Of a DNA stretch of 64,000 nucleotides, positions 53,966 through 63,064 are shown in pieces. A model generated the notes under the pieces. It had not been told where the DNA came from. It was given only the letters and a program-made list of their open reading frames with translations, and did not search any database. Each line of letters opens with the position of its first letter. The stretch's first letter is position 1. A program made the position numbers and the translations under genes. Origin of the DNA: Anaerolineae bacterium (lineage in GTDB: Bacteria; Chloroflexota; Anaerolineae; Anaerolineales; Anaerolineaceae); assembly GCA_013314735.1 (NCBI GenBank), contig JABUFD010000001.1, forward strand, positions 1,273,623 to 1,337,622, written 5' to 3'.

Positions 53966-53999
53966 CACAGGGCATGGTGATTTTCACCGTGCCCTTGTG
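53966..53999 (+). terminator. Hairpin between rpsR and the parvulin gene, weak terminator or attenuator
   Basis: CACAGGGCATGGTGA pairs with TCACCGTGCCCTTGTG with small bulges and a short T loop. It is followed by TAATTCT, a poor T run, so read-through into the foldase gene is possible. Confidence 0.55.
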
Positions 54000-54032
54000 T
54001 AATTCTATCGATGAAAGAGGGAAAGTCACAAA

Positions 54033-55571
54033 ATGGCTACACAAAGAAACAAAAAAGAAGAAAAGCGTGTCCAGGAAGATAAAACCCGCAAAGAACAGCA
54101 CCTGGCACGTGAAGAGGCCAAACACCGCAACTTATTGTTGATGATTACGGCGGGTTTTGGGATCGTGATAGCCCTGGTGCTGATCATCGGTCTGGTGGAT
54201 GCCCTGTGGGTTACGCCGAATAAGGTCATCGCCAGGGTTGGGGATGAGGAAATAACGGTCAAAGAGTTCCAGACCCAATCACGTTATTACCGTTGGAATC
54301 TGTTGAACGAATATGTCCAGATCAACCAGTTGCTTGGGATTTACCAGATGATTGGCGATACCAACACCTATGAAACCCAGTTGCAACGCGCTCAAAACAT
54401 CACCATGGTGCTGGATCAGCCAGAATTATTGGCACCTGAAACGCTGAACCTGATGATCGAAGATATCATCATTAAAAATAAGGCAGCAGAATTGGGGATC
54501 ACCATTGAGGATGACGAACTGGCAGAATCATTGCAGGAATCGTTCGGATTCTTTCCTGACGGCACGCCCACCCCAAAGGCCACAGTCGTGGTGAATTATC
54601 CTACATTGAGCGCGGAACAGGGATTTTTGGTCACAGCCACTCCAAATATAACCGAAATTGCGGCAACTCAGCAGGCAGTTGCTACCGAGTTCGCCATGAC
54701 CCAGGCTGCGGGAGAAGAAGAATCTGAGGCTGAGTCAACGCCAACACCGACGGCAGAGCCGCTTAATACACCCACCCCTGCGGATTCATCTGATGAGAAT
54801 CAAGAGTCATTGGAAGCAGAGGTTCCGACACCGGTTCCAACTGCCACTGTCTACACGATCGAGGTGTATGAAGACAACTACGAAAAATATCTGGACACGA
54901 TCTGGTTGGCGAAAATCGATGAGGACGCTTTCCTCGAAAACCAGCGGATGAGCCAGCTTCGTACCAAAGTATTTGAAGCGATCACCGCCGATATTCCCAC
55001 AACCGAAGAACAGGTATGGGCGCGCCACATCCTGACCAATGATATTACCGTTGCCGAAAGTGTCCTGGGCACACTCGAAAGCGGAGAAATGAGTTTCGAT
55101 CAATTGGCCAGAATGTTCTCCTCCGATAGTTCTGCCGAAAGCGGCGGAGACCTTGGCTGGTTTGGCCGAGGAATCATGGTGGCGGAATTTGAGGAAGCTG
55201 CCTTTTCTCTCACGGAAATTGGGCAGATTTCTGACATTGTCGAAACACAGTTTGGCTATCATGTCATCCAATTGCTCGGACGCGATGAAGTGACCTACAG
55301 TGAACAAGACCTGAACACCAAGAAACAAAACTTTTTCACCAACTGGTTGACAGAACAGCGCAATAGCATGGTGGAACAGGGCTTGTTGTTGATTGATGAA
55401 CAACTACGAGACCGCCACGCACCTTCACAGCCTTCATTCAATGACCCCGCGGTATTTGAAGCCCTATTCGGCATCTCTCAGCGGGATTCACGCCGGACCT
55501 CTGCTGCTTACGAAACGGAACAGGCTGGATTCGCACTCACGCCCTCCGCTACAGCAGAAGCCGAGGAATAA
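54033..55571 (+). CDS. PpiC/SurA-type peptidyl-prolyl isomerase, membrane-anchored
   Basis: The 512-residue product has a charged coiled-coil-like N-terminus (~1-40), a membrane helix (~42-66), a SurA_N-like helical region starting VIARVGDEEITVKEFQTQSR, and a parvulin domain (~330-425): VWARHILTNDITVAESVL, SSDSSAESGGDLGWFGRGIM and ETQFGYHVIQLLGRD. It is a foldase for exported proteins. Between the two halves of the chaperone region is a Pro/Thr/Glu-rich insertion (~225-275). A bidirectional terminator follows. Confidence 0.9.
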   Translation: MATQRNKKEEKRVQEDKTRKEQHLAREEAKHRNLLLMITAGFGIVIALVLIIGLVDALWVTPNKVIARVGDEEITVKEFQTQSRYYRWNLLNEYVQINQLLGIYQMIGDTNTYETQLQRAQNITMVLDQPELLAPETLNLMIEDIIIKNKAAELGITIEDDELAESLQESFGFFPDGTPTPKATVVVNYPTLSAEQGFLVTATPNITEIAATQQAVATEFAMTQAAGEEESEAESTPTPTAEPLNTPTPADSSDENQESLEAEVPTPVPTATVYTIEVYEDNYEKYLDTIWLAKIDEDAFLENQRMSQLRTKVFEAITADIPTTEEQVWARHILTNDITVAESVLGTLESGEMSFDQLARMFSSDSSAESGGDLGWFGRGIMVAEFEEAAFSLTEIGQISDIVETQFGYHVIQLLGRDEVTYSEQDLNTKKQNFFTNWLTEQRNSMVEQGLLLIDEQLRDRHAPSQPSFNDPAVFEALFGISQRDSRRTSAAYETEQAGFALTPSATAEAEE

Positions 55572-55591
55572 ACAAACATACTACGCCAGAA

Positions 55592-55630
55592 AAGAAATCC
55601 GGAGCCCCACGGGCTGCCGGATTTCTTTTA
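55592..55630. terminator. Bidirectional terminator between foldase gene and smc
   Basis: GAAATCCGG..AGCCC pairs with GGGCT..CCGGATTTC, with T-rich flanks on both strands (TTTTATT on plus, CTTTT on minus). It lies between convergent genes. Confidence 0.85.
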
Positions 55631-55642
55631 TTGGAGTAAGGC

Positions 55643-58600
55643 TTATTGAGCCATTTCTTCGCTGACCTCATCTAACTTCAAGCTGATCAGCTGGCTGGAT
55701 GAATCATTACCCTTGGTAACGCCATAAATCACATCAGAAGACTGCACTGTTCCCCGGTTGTGGGTGATCACGATGAATTGGGTGCCCATCTCACTCAACT
55801 CGATCAGCAGGTCACAAAACCGTCCCACATTCGATTCATCCAGCATGGCGTCGACTTCATCAAGGATACAGAATGGCGTGGGCGAAACTTTCAACAACGC
55901 AAACACCAATGCAACCGCGGTCAAGCTGCGTTCACCGCCAGAAAGCAGTGCCAGGCCCTGCTCCCGCCTGCCGGGCAGTTTGGCGTGAATTTCTATGCCG
56001 GCTTCTGTCGGATTTTCTTCATCGGTCATTTCCAACCGCGCACTACCGCCTCCAAACAAACGGGTGAATAGATCCTTAAATTCGGATGCAACAGCATCAA
56101 AGGTCTTCTTAAACTCCAGGCGCATCAGCTCATTCAGCTCACTGATCACCTCGCTCAGGTTCTCATCCGCCTTCTTCAGATCATCCAATTGTTGCGTCAG
56201 AAACTCATGGCGTTCGAATACTTCGTCATACTCATGTTTGGCATCCATATTGATCGCACCCAGCCGGCGCAATTGTGCCCGGTTGCGCCGAATTTCATCG
56301 TTCAACCCTTGTGGCAACTCAACAATCCGCGGCAGTTGCTCTACCATGTCGCCAAATGGCAATGTTTCCTGGCCATGCACTTCACTTTCATACTGGAAAG
56401 CGACCAACCCGAAATCTTCTTGGATCTTCTCGCGAAGCGCAGATAAGGCGTCACGTTGCCGGGTTAAATCAATTTGCGCCTGGGTTTCATTTCGCTCCGC
56501 ACTTGCACTGACTGCCTGCGCTGCTGCTAGATCATCCTGTGCTTTCATATATGATTTTTCCAGTTCAGCCAAGCGCACCTCATTCGGGGTGATAACTTTG
56601 TTGAGTCCCTCAATTTTTTGACTGATGCTTTGCTCCGCGATATGCGCTTCTGACTGCTGGTTATCCAAAACTGCTAATTCTGCCTGCTGGCCAGCCATAC
56701 GCTCATTGAGTATGTTTAACCGATCTTGTGTTGATTTTCTGGTACGTTCATAATCACCCACTCGCTGCTCAGCATCCTGGAGCGCCCGGTTTGACACAGC
56801 CAATGCTGTCTTCCAGTGGTTTTCTTCCTGCTGCAGGTCAATCAACGATAGATCATTCAAAACCCGCTGCTGCTCACGAACAAGCGCCCGCTGATTCTCC
56901 AGGTTTTTCCCCAGTTGGGCCATTTGCAACCCAACCTTTTCAATATCCAACCTGGCTTTCGTAATCTGCTCTGTGGTATTATCCAATTGGGCTAACTGAA
57001 ATTTCATTCGCTCTTCGCCCTGGCGCAACTCCAATTGAACCTGCCGATGAGCTTTCTCAACCCCATTTCGGTCAGATTGGTGTTGCCTGTATTGACCCTG
57101 GAGATCTCTCTCACGATTCACCTGGGCCAGATGTGTCTCATCCAACTCCTTAATTGTTGCCTCTGCACTGGTTATGGATATTTTCAGTTTTGAAACAATT
57201 GCAGTTAGTTCCCTGATCTGCCGTGTACGGCTGATCATACTGTTTTTGCCACCCTCCCGGCCAACAATCACCAGTCCATCTTGTCGGAATATTTCACCAT
57301 CAAGGGTAACAGCACACGCGCCTGGTGGCAACAACTTTACATTTTCGAGGGCGGCCTGGCGCGTTTCCATCACATAGGCAGAACCAAAAAAAAGATGGTA
57401 CAAATTCTCCAGTCCAGATGGAGTTGTCAATAACCCGCTTAATAGCCCCGCACATTGCGGTAACCGGAGAGCAGATCGTTGATCCACCCCGGAATCGGCT
57501 GATTTGGGTACAAGAATGGTTCGGCTGCTATTCTTTTTCGCCAGAAGACCCAATGCCTCCAGAAGGTCGGCATCTTCATCAACCACAACAGCGTCCAGGT
57601 ATTCACCCAGCACTGCCGCCGCAGCAATTTCATACTCCGCAGGAATATCAAAAAGGGCATTCAATGCGAGGTATCTCCCCCGCATAGATCCACTGCGAGC
57701 TGATTTTAACAACATGGCAGAACCCTGGTTCATGCCCGAAAATGACCGTTCTGCCTCCTGTAACAAATTCAATTGTGCAGCGTTTTTTCCCATCTCGACC
57801 GCAAGGGTGTCTCTTTCCCTGCGTGCAGCATCCAATGTCGCCCGTGTGGTTCGAATCAACTCCTGTTGTTCTTCAATCGCCTTCCCTGATGCATGCAGCT
57901 GCGCTTCTGCCTGCTCCAAATCAGAAGAAATGTCGTCCAGTGCTTGCTGTGCCCTGGTGACGTTTCCTTCTTCCTGTTTCGCCTGCGCCGTCAAAACCTT
58001 GAGTGTTTCATCATACCCGGAGATCCTGTTCTCCAGTTCAAACTTACTGGCTGATAACCGCACCTGGTCTGTTTCCATCTGGGTTACTTCACGCCGCAGA
58101 TTACGAATCTGGTTGTCCAATACAGCTCTTTCAGCCAGCCTTGTTTTCAGTAACTTTCCAGACTGTTCCAGATGGTGGGCAGCCTCCTCCACCTCCTGCC
58201 GTATTTGTTCCCGTTCATCAATGAACGATTCCAAACGTTGTTCCAGCACCTCGATTTCTTCGGTGATTTTATTTTTGCTGCTCTCGAATTCACCCCACTG
58301 TTGTACCAGGGCACGCCGGCGTTCATCCATCACGGCCAGCTGGCGGGAAATCTGTTCCCGCTGTTGATGAAAAGTGCTGCTCTCAGTGTGCAGTCGATTC
58401 AACGTTTCGCGTACCTCTTGGAGTACAGAACGCAGGCTTACGATCCGTGTCTCAACCTGGTGCTGCTTCAGTCTTGCATTCGACAGCGATTCTTCCCGCA
58501 CGCGGTATACTTCCTGTGCATGTTGGATCTCCTGCTGACTGCGGTGCCAATGATAGCCATACCAATCACGCAGCAATAGCCGCAAATCCGCAGATATCCG

Positions 58601-59254
58601 TTCATATTCTTCAACACGTGCAGCCTGCCGTTCAAGGCTGCGCAGTCGCGGTTTGATTTCACTCAAAATGTCAAGCGCCCGGTCCATATTTCGCCGGGTG
58701 GTATCCATCCGCCCCAAAGCTTCATCTCTTCGACGACGATATAGCTGGATACCTGCTGCTTCTTCAAAAAACCGCCTGCGCTCTTCTGGACGCAATGAGA
58801 GAGCAGCATCCACCAGCCCCTGTCCGATCACTGTATAGGTTCGCTCAGCAAGGCCAGATCGCCCCAGCAATTCATTGATCTCTTTGAGCCGAACTCTTTG
58901 ACCGTTGAGTAAATATTCATTTTGTCCATCACGATATGCCCGTCGGGTGATCGATACCTCGCTGTAGTCAATCGGCAGCCAGTTGTCAGAGTTATCGAAG
59001 GTAACTGTGGCGGAGGCCATACCCGCCCTTGGACGCCTTTCAGAGCCGGAGAATATCATATCTTCAGTTTTCCGTGCCCGCAGCAGGGAATAAGATTGTT
59101 CACCCAATACCCAACGCATCGCATCAGCCACATTCGACTTACCTGATCCATTCGGTCCGACGATCGCGGTGATGTTACCGGCAAATTCCAACAAGGATTT
59201 GCTGGCAAACGTTTTATACCCCTGCAATTCCAATGATTTTAAGCGACTTGGCAT
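55643..59254 (-). CDS. smc: Chromosome segregation protein SMC
   Basis: The 1,203-residue condensin ATPase has an N-terminal half head with AIVGPNGSGKSNVADAMRWV (Walker A, ~32), long coiled coils (~170-500 and ~680-1010), a hinge (~520-665), and the C-terminal head with LALLSGGERSLTAVALVFAL (signature) and FCILDEVDAMLDESN (Walker B). ATG 59254 (MPSRLKSLELQGYKTFASKS) is the usual SMC start. It follows rnc; its kleisin partner scpA is divergent at 61575. Confidence 0.97.
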   Translation of the reverse strand: MPSRLKSLELQGYKTFASKSLLEFAGNITAIVGPNGSGKSNVADAMRWVLGEQSYSLLRARKTEDMIFSGSERRPRAGMASATVTFDNSDNWLPIDYSEVSITRRAYRDGQNEYLLNGQRVRLKEINELLGRSGLAERTYTVIGQGLVDAALSLRPEERRRFFEEAAGIQLYRRRRDEALGRMDTTRRNMDRALDILSEIKPRLRSLERQAARVEEYERISADLRLLLRDWYGYHWHRSQQEIQHAQEVYRVREESLSNARLKQHQVETRIVSLRSVLQEVRETLNRLHTESSTFHQQREQISRQLAVMDERRRALVQQWGEFESSKNKITEEIEVLEQRLESFIDEREQIRQEVEEAAHHLEQSGKLLKTRLAERAVLDNQIRNLRREVTQMETDQVRLSASKFELENRISGYDETLKVLTAQAKQEEGNVTRAQQALDDISSDLEQAEAQLHASGKAIEEQQELIRTTRATLDAARRERDTLAVEMGKNAAQLNLLQEAERSFSGMNQGSAMLLKSARSGSMRGRYLALNALFDIPAEYEIAAAAVLGEYLDAVVVDEDADLLEALGLLAKKNSSRTILVPKSADSGVDQRSALRLPQCAGLLSGLLTTPSGLENLYHLFFGSAYVMETRQAALENVKLLPPGACAVTLDGEIFRQDGLVIVGREGGKNSMISRTRQIRELTAIVSKLKISITSAEATIKELDETHLAQVNRERDLQGQYRQHQSDRNGVEKAHRQVQLELRQGEERMKFQLAQLDNTTEQITKARLDIEKVGLQMAQLGKNLENQRALVREQQRVLNDLSLIDLQQEENHWKTALAVSNRALQDAEQRVGDYERTRKSTQDRLNILNERMAGQQAELAVLDNQQSEAHIAEQSISQKIEGLNKVITPNEVRLAELEKSYMKAQDDLAAAQAVSASAERNETQAQIDLTRQRDALSALREKIQEDFGLVAFQYESEVHGQETLPFGDMVEQLPRIVELPQGLNDEIRRNRAQLRRLGAINMDAKHEYDEVFERHEFLTQQLDDLKKADENLSEVISELNELMRLEFKKTFDAVASEFKDLFTRLFGGGSARLEMTDEENPTEAGIEIHAKLPGRREQGLALLSGGERSLTAVALVFALLKVSPTPFCILDEVDAMLDESNVGRFCDLLIELSEMGTQFIVITHNRGTVQSSDVIYGVTKGNDSSSQLISLKLDEVSEEMAQ

Positions 59255-59311
59255 GGTCTCATTCTCTCTTTCTACCTGCCACCCACCGTACCTGAGCACC
59301 AACAAATGAGA

Positions 59312-60046
59312 TCATTTGACCAGATCATTTTTTTTCAAGGCATTCAATGCTGCATCTTTGGTTGCGGCTTGTTTACTATGGCCACTACCGCTGGCAACCA
59401 CTTCACCATTCACCCACACTTCCACGTCAAATATCTTTGAATGATCCGGGCCATACGCATTCCTGATAGTGTACTTGGGTGCAGCCATTCCCTGGGATTG
59501 AACCCATTCTTGCAGCATGCCTTTCGGATCTTCAATATCGCGATTTTTTACAGCCTCATCGGCAGCGCTGTTGAAAAAAGGAACGATGAACTGTTCCACA
59601 GCTTTCACGTCATTGGTATCAAGGAAAATCGCCCCAACGATGGCTTCAAAGGTATCACACAGCAAAGGCGCCCGGTCAGCTCCGCCAGAAGCCATTTCGC
59701 CGCGTCCCAGCAGCATGGCGCGACCGAGGTCTATTTTTCTCGCAAATATTGCCAGTTGTTCCGTGTGAACCAGTGATGAGCGCATTCGAGTCAGGTCACC
59801 TTCTGGCATCTCAGGATACCGGTTATACAACCAGGAAGCTGCAATAAAATCCAGCACGGCATCTCCTAAGAATTCCAACCGCTCATTATCTTCCAATGCG
59901 TCTGGATGCTCATTCAAGTACGAACGATGGGTCAACGCCCGGCTCAGCAGCAACCAATCATGAAATTCCAATCCAAGCCGCTCTGCCAATTCATGCGGTG
60001 TTTCACGTTGATTCATCAATGAATCCATGTTCCTGTTTCCAGCCAT
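59312..60046 (-). CDS. rnc: Ribonuclease III
   Basis: The 244-residue dimeric enzyme cuts double-stranded RNA in rRNA maturation and mRNA decay. The nuclease domain has NERLEFLGDAVLDFIAASWL (~53), GDLTRMRSSLV and the metal residues in DTFEAIVGAIFLD (~130). A dsRNA-binding domain fills ~168-240 (DPKGMLQEWVQSQGMAAPKY, KQAATKDAALNAL). ATG follows GGAGG. rnc next to smc is a common arrangement. Confidence 0.96.
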   Translation of the reverse strand: MAGNRNMDSLMNQRETPHELAERLGLEFHDWLLLSRALTHRSYLNEHPDALEDNERLEFLGDAVLDFIAASWLYNRYPEMPEGDLTRMRSSLVHTEQLAIFARKIDLGRAMLLGRGEMASGGADRAPLLCDTFEAIVGAIFLDTNDVKAVEQFIVPFFNSAADEAVKNRDIEDPKGMLQEWVQSQGMAAPKYTIRNAYGPDHSKIFDVEVWVNGEVVASGSGHSKQAATKDAALNALKKNDLVK

Positions 60047-60130
60047 AATACCTCCATCGGTTCATGCGGAACTCAGGGAGCGTAAACCACCTCGTGACAA
60101 TGAAAACCAGGTAGCTAACGGCCCACAAGT

Positions 60131-61243
60131 TCAATGCTCAATTGTAGTTTTCAAACCGCTTCCAGTCAAGACCAGAACAAGGGGTTGTGGGTACATGGTT
60201 CCATATTCTTCCAGAGCGGCCCATGTCAATGCGCTGGTTGGTTCCACATAGAAACCTCGCCGAGCCAGTCCACCATGCGCCTCTACTATCTGCTGTTCGG
60301 ATGCACTTACCACTTCACCTTTTCCATTTGCCAGATATCTCAGAATTGCTGCCCCTTGTTTGGGGAATGCTACACTGACCCCTTCGGCAATCGTCGGCAC
60401 TTCCGCGACGGTGACAGGTCGCCCTGCCTTTTGCTGCCAGGCTCGTTGGACAGGGGCGCACCGATCTGCCTGTACACCCACAAAATAGGGAAGTCGATTG
60501 ATGCATTTGGCTTTGTATAGCGCCTCAAATCCCTCGATGATACCCATCAACAGATGTCCATGCCCCACCGGAACGATTATGGTCCCTGGTGATTGGCGTC
60601 CGTATTGTTCCCAAACCTCATATGCTATCGTAGCAATCCCCCGCTTTCCAAATGGCAAATAGGCATGGCTGGCATACGCGGCGCCAGCCTGCGCCCGTTC
60701 CATCACTGCCCTGGCGGCCGCCGATCGCGGACCGGGTATTCGCTCAATGGTTGCACCATACACCGCAATCTGGCTTCCCTTTGCTTCTGAAACACTCGCC
60801 GGTACATATACAGTCCCTTTGATCCCAGCCCGGGCAGCATAAGCGGCAAAGGACGCTCCAGCATTTCCAGAAGAGTCTTCCACGGCTTCCTGGATACCCC
60901 GTGCAATCACATTGGCAACGATCACGGCCATTGCTCGATCTTTATAGGAACCGGACGGATTGAGATATTCCATCTTCATGGCGATATCCATCCCCATGAA
61001 GTTATCATGGACCAGGGGGGTGTTGCCTTCCCCCAGGCTCAGGTTCGGCACAAATTCCTGCAAATCGAATGTATGCCGGTAGCGCCAAATGCCAGGCGCA
61101 GCAGTATCGATTTGCAAGGGTTCGAAGCGGGGAATTCCTTCAAACTCAAATAATCCGCCGCAATCCGGGCATTGATATGGCAAGCCTTGATCCGGGTAGG
61201 CTGAACCACATTCTGTACAGCGTAAGGAGATTATCGGCTTCAT
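60131..61243 (-). CDS. thrC: Threonine synthase-like PLP enzyme with zinc-ribbon N-terminus
   Basis: The 370-residue fold-type II PLP enzyme has an N-terminal zinc ribbon (CTECG..CPDCGG, ~9-34), GEGNTPLVHD (~72), the PLP Lys in NPSGSYKDRAMAV (~101), the phosphate loop DSSGNAGASFAAYAA (~123) and the C-terminal VLTGSGLKTT. Threonine synthase makes Thr from O-phosphohomoserine. Its start overlaps the stop of a MoaD-like sulfur carrier gene by ATGA. A carrier-dependent role like the CysM/CysO system is therefore a possible alternative to threonine synthesis. Confidence 0.85.
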   Translation of the reverse strand: MKPIISLRCTECGSAYPDQGLPYQCPDCGGLFEFEGIPRFEPLQIDTAAPGIWRYRHTFDLQEFVPNLSLGEGNTPLVHDNFMGMDIAMKMEYLNPSGSYKDRAMAVIVANVIARGIQEAVEDSSGNAGASFAAYAARAGIKGTVYVPASVSEAKGSQIAVYGATIERIPGPRSAAARAVMERAQAGAAYASHAYLPFGKRGIATIAYEVWEQYGRQSPGTIIVPVGHGHLLMGIIEGFEALYKAKCINRLPYFVGVQADRCAPVQRAWQQKAGRPVTVAEVPTIAEGVSVAFPKQGAAILRYLANGKGEVVSASEQQIVEAHGGLARRGFYVEPTSALTWAALEEYGTMYPQPLVLVLTGSGLKTTIEH

Positions 61244-61500
61244 CCGCCACCCACTGGCGGCATCAAACTGATTTGCTGCCCGTCAGATACAGAAGAACTC
61301 CGCAGAGCAATTTTCCCGTCGACTGCGATCACAATTTTTTCTGTCAGGTGCGGCCGAAGGTGAGGATAAGCCTCCATAAGGCTTGTTAGAATGTCGTCAA
61401 TCACCCAGTTTTCAGGAATATCCATGGTTAATGATGATTTCCCCGTCTTTTCTCTCAAATTCGCAAAAAGCAGTAATTGAATAGTTTTCATTCCATGCAT
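61240..61500 (-). CDS. MoaD/ThiS-like sulfur carrier protein
   Basis: The 86-residue ubiquitin-like protein has IQLLLFANLREKTGKSSL at the start, IAVDGKIALRSSSVSDGQQI (~58-77) and a C-terminal end PPVGGG, the glycine tail that is adenylated and turned into a thiocarboxylate in this family. It could serve molybdopterin, thiamine or cysteine-type sulfur transfer. The overlap with the PLP enzyme gene favours amino acid sulfur chemistry. GGAG lies eight bases before ATG 61500; ATG 61491 is an alternative. Confidence 0.85.
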   Translation of the reverse strand: MHGMKTIQLLLFANLREKTGKSSLTMDIPENWVIDDILTSLMEAYPHLRPHLTEKIVIAVDGKIALRSSSVSDGQQISLMPPVGGG

Positions 61501-61558
61501 CCAGTGCGCTCCGTCGGGATCAATTCCAGGAACAATTATAATGGGATTTCTGACCCCA

Positions 61559-61567
61559 TGCTATAAT
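61559..61567 (+). promoter_or_regulatory. Extended -10 promoter of scpA, possibly leaderless
   Basis: TGCTATAAT is an extended -10 element. GTG 61575 begins eight bases after it, at the expected transcription start, and there is no ribosome binding site. Confidence 0.6.
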
Positions 61568-61574
61568 ACTAACC

Positions 61575-62366
61575 GTGAGTTTTCGAGTTGCAGGCTACCA
61601 GAGCGAGGATTACACAGTTCAAACCCCGGTATACCAGGGACCATTGGACTTGTTGTTGGATTTAATCGAGAGTGCCCAGCTCGATATCACGGCTCTCGCA
61701 TTGGCACAGGTAACGGATCAATATATTGAATACATGAACCGTATGTTGGAGAAAGATGCTGGAGAGGTGTCCGCATTCCTGGTCATAGCCGCAAAATTGC
61801 TCCACATCAAATCAATCGCCCTTCTTCCCAGGCCATCGGTACAGGTGGAGATGGGTGAGGAAGAAGACCCTGGCGAAGCCCTTGCTGCTCAATTGCGTGA
61901 ATATAAACGCTTCAAGGACCTTTCCAAAGCATTATTGGAGCGGGAGACCCTTGGGTTGCGAACATATATCCGCATGAACATACCAAGGCCGAACCTGGAA
62001 ATAAAACCGGACCTTGATGAATTGACACTGGAAGCATTGATTGCAGCTGCCCGATCTGCCTTTGCTGTACATTCGGCGACACCATTGAATCATGTGGTCA
62101 ATATGCCTCGCATCCGCATCAAAGATAAGATGAAAACCATTGTGCAATTGCTGCGTGAATCAAATGGTGAAATGATTCCCTTTCATCGTGTGCTGAAAAA
62201 CGCTACACGGGTAGAAATTGTGGTCGCGTTCCTGGCGATGCTGGAGTTAATTAAACAACACATGGTTTTCGCGGAACAAAGTGAACGGTTTGGCGAAATA
62301 AGGATACATCGGACCGAACACCTTGCGGAATTCCTGGACGACACAGAACTCGAATTCACCGAATAA
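61575..62366 (+). CDS. scpA: Segregation and condensation protein A
   Basis: The 263-residue kleisin bridges the SMC heads. It has YQGPLDLLLDLIESAQLDIT (~19), the long helix region with EDPGEALAAQLREYKRFKDL (~97) and the C-terminal winged helix VVAFLAMLELIKQHMVFAEQ. The GTG start has no Shine-Dalgarno; the only upstream sequence is an extended -10 box. No scpB follows; the next genes are convergent and unrelated. Confidence 0.94.
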   Translation: MSFRVAGYQSEDYTVQTPVYQGPLDLLLDLIESAQLDITALALAQVTDQYIEYMNRMLEKDAGEVSAFLVIAAKLLHIKSIALLPRPSVQVEMGEEEDPGEALAAQLREYKRFKDLSKALLERETLGLRTYIRMNIPRPNLEIKPDLDELTLEALIAAARSAFAVHSATPLNHVVNMPRIRIKDKMKTIVQLLRESNGEMIPFHRVLKNATRVEIVVAFLAMLELIKQHMVFAEQSERFGEIRIHRTEHLAEFLDDTELEFTE

Positions 62367-62387
62367 TGGCGAACAATACACCCTAAT

Positions 62388-62422
62388 AAAAGAAGCCGAT
62401 CTGTTCCAGAAAACAGACCGGC
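62388..62422 (-). terminator. Rho-independent terminator of the hypothetical/methyltransferase transcript
   Basis: On the minus strand GCCGGTCTGTT pairs with AACAGATCGGC (one mismatch, six-base loop), followed by TTCTTTTATT. It lies between this transcript and convergent scpA. Confidence 0.8.
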
Positions 62423-62440
62423 GTACTGGTGTCCATGAAT

Positions 62441-63022
62441 TTAGAGGGCATCCTGTGAATCAGTATTTTCTTCAACGGCAATAACCTGCATTTCAACCAA
62501 CTCATACGGTAAACGGCCACTTAACCAAACTTCCATCAGGCTGATTTGGTTATCTGAAACCTCGGTCATTTCAGGGAATCGTTCCCGGAAAGCGGGCGTT
62601 AATACCTCAAATTCATCTTCCTTCGGCCATTGCGTCAGAAAACCAGGAATCACAGAACGATCTGTGTCATGCGGAAGCAGGAGCCAACCACGTTCAGTAA
62701 GAAACTGATGAATAGCCTCTCGTAAAGCCGGATACAGGCTGCACCAACTGGATAGGACGAGATAAGCAAAGTGGGCATTTTTCTCAAACAACTCTACCGA
62801 TCCACGCGCCCGGATCATCAAAGGCGCCTGGATTGCATTACGGAAACCATTGACTTTTACACCCTTTTTTATCATCTGGTTCAGTGAACTCCGCTGTTCA
62901 CTGGTCAATAACTCATAATGTCCCAATACATCACTGAGTACTTCCAGTTGAAAATCGGGAAGCATAAAGGCATTGATCGCACTCCATGGTAAAAACTGAG
63001 CCTGCTTCTTTTTCTCGACCAT
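62441..63022 (-). CDS. Hypothetical protein, mostly helical
   Basis: The 193-residue protein is soluble and predicted mostly helical, with no signal, membrane segment or recognised motif. It has an acidic C-terminus and a Trp/Leu-rich middle (AYLVLSSWCSLYPALREAI). ATG 63022 has AGGAG nine bases upstream and is preferred over TTG 63058. It follows the methyltransferase on the same strand and ends before a good terminator, so it is a real gene, but no function can be given. Confidence 0.65.
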   Translation of the reverse strand: MVEKKKQAQFLPWSAINAFMLPDFQLEVLSDVLGHYELLTSEQRSSLNQMIKKGVKVNGFRNAIQAPLMIRARGSVELFEKNAHFAYLVLSSWCSLYPALREAIHQFLTERGWLLLPHDTDRSVIPGFLTQWPKEDEFEVLTPAFRERFPEMTEVSDNQISLMEVWLSGRLPYELVEMQVIAVEENTDSQDAL

Positions 63023-63064
63023 ACAATTTAGCTCCTGCTTTGATTCATTTTCGAACAAATTTTA

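Noticed and set aside
57504..58367. 287-codon Ser/Arg-rich open frame antisense to smc
   Set aside because: It mirrors the coiled-coil of SMC; composition and lack of motifs show it is a shadow.
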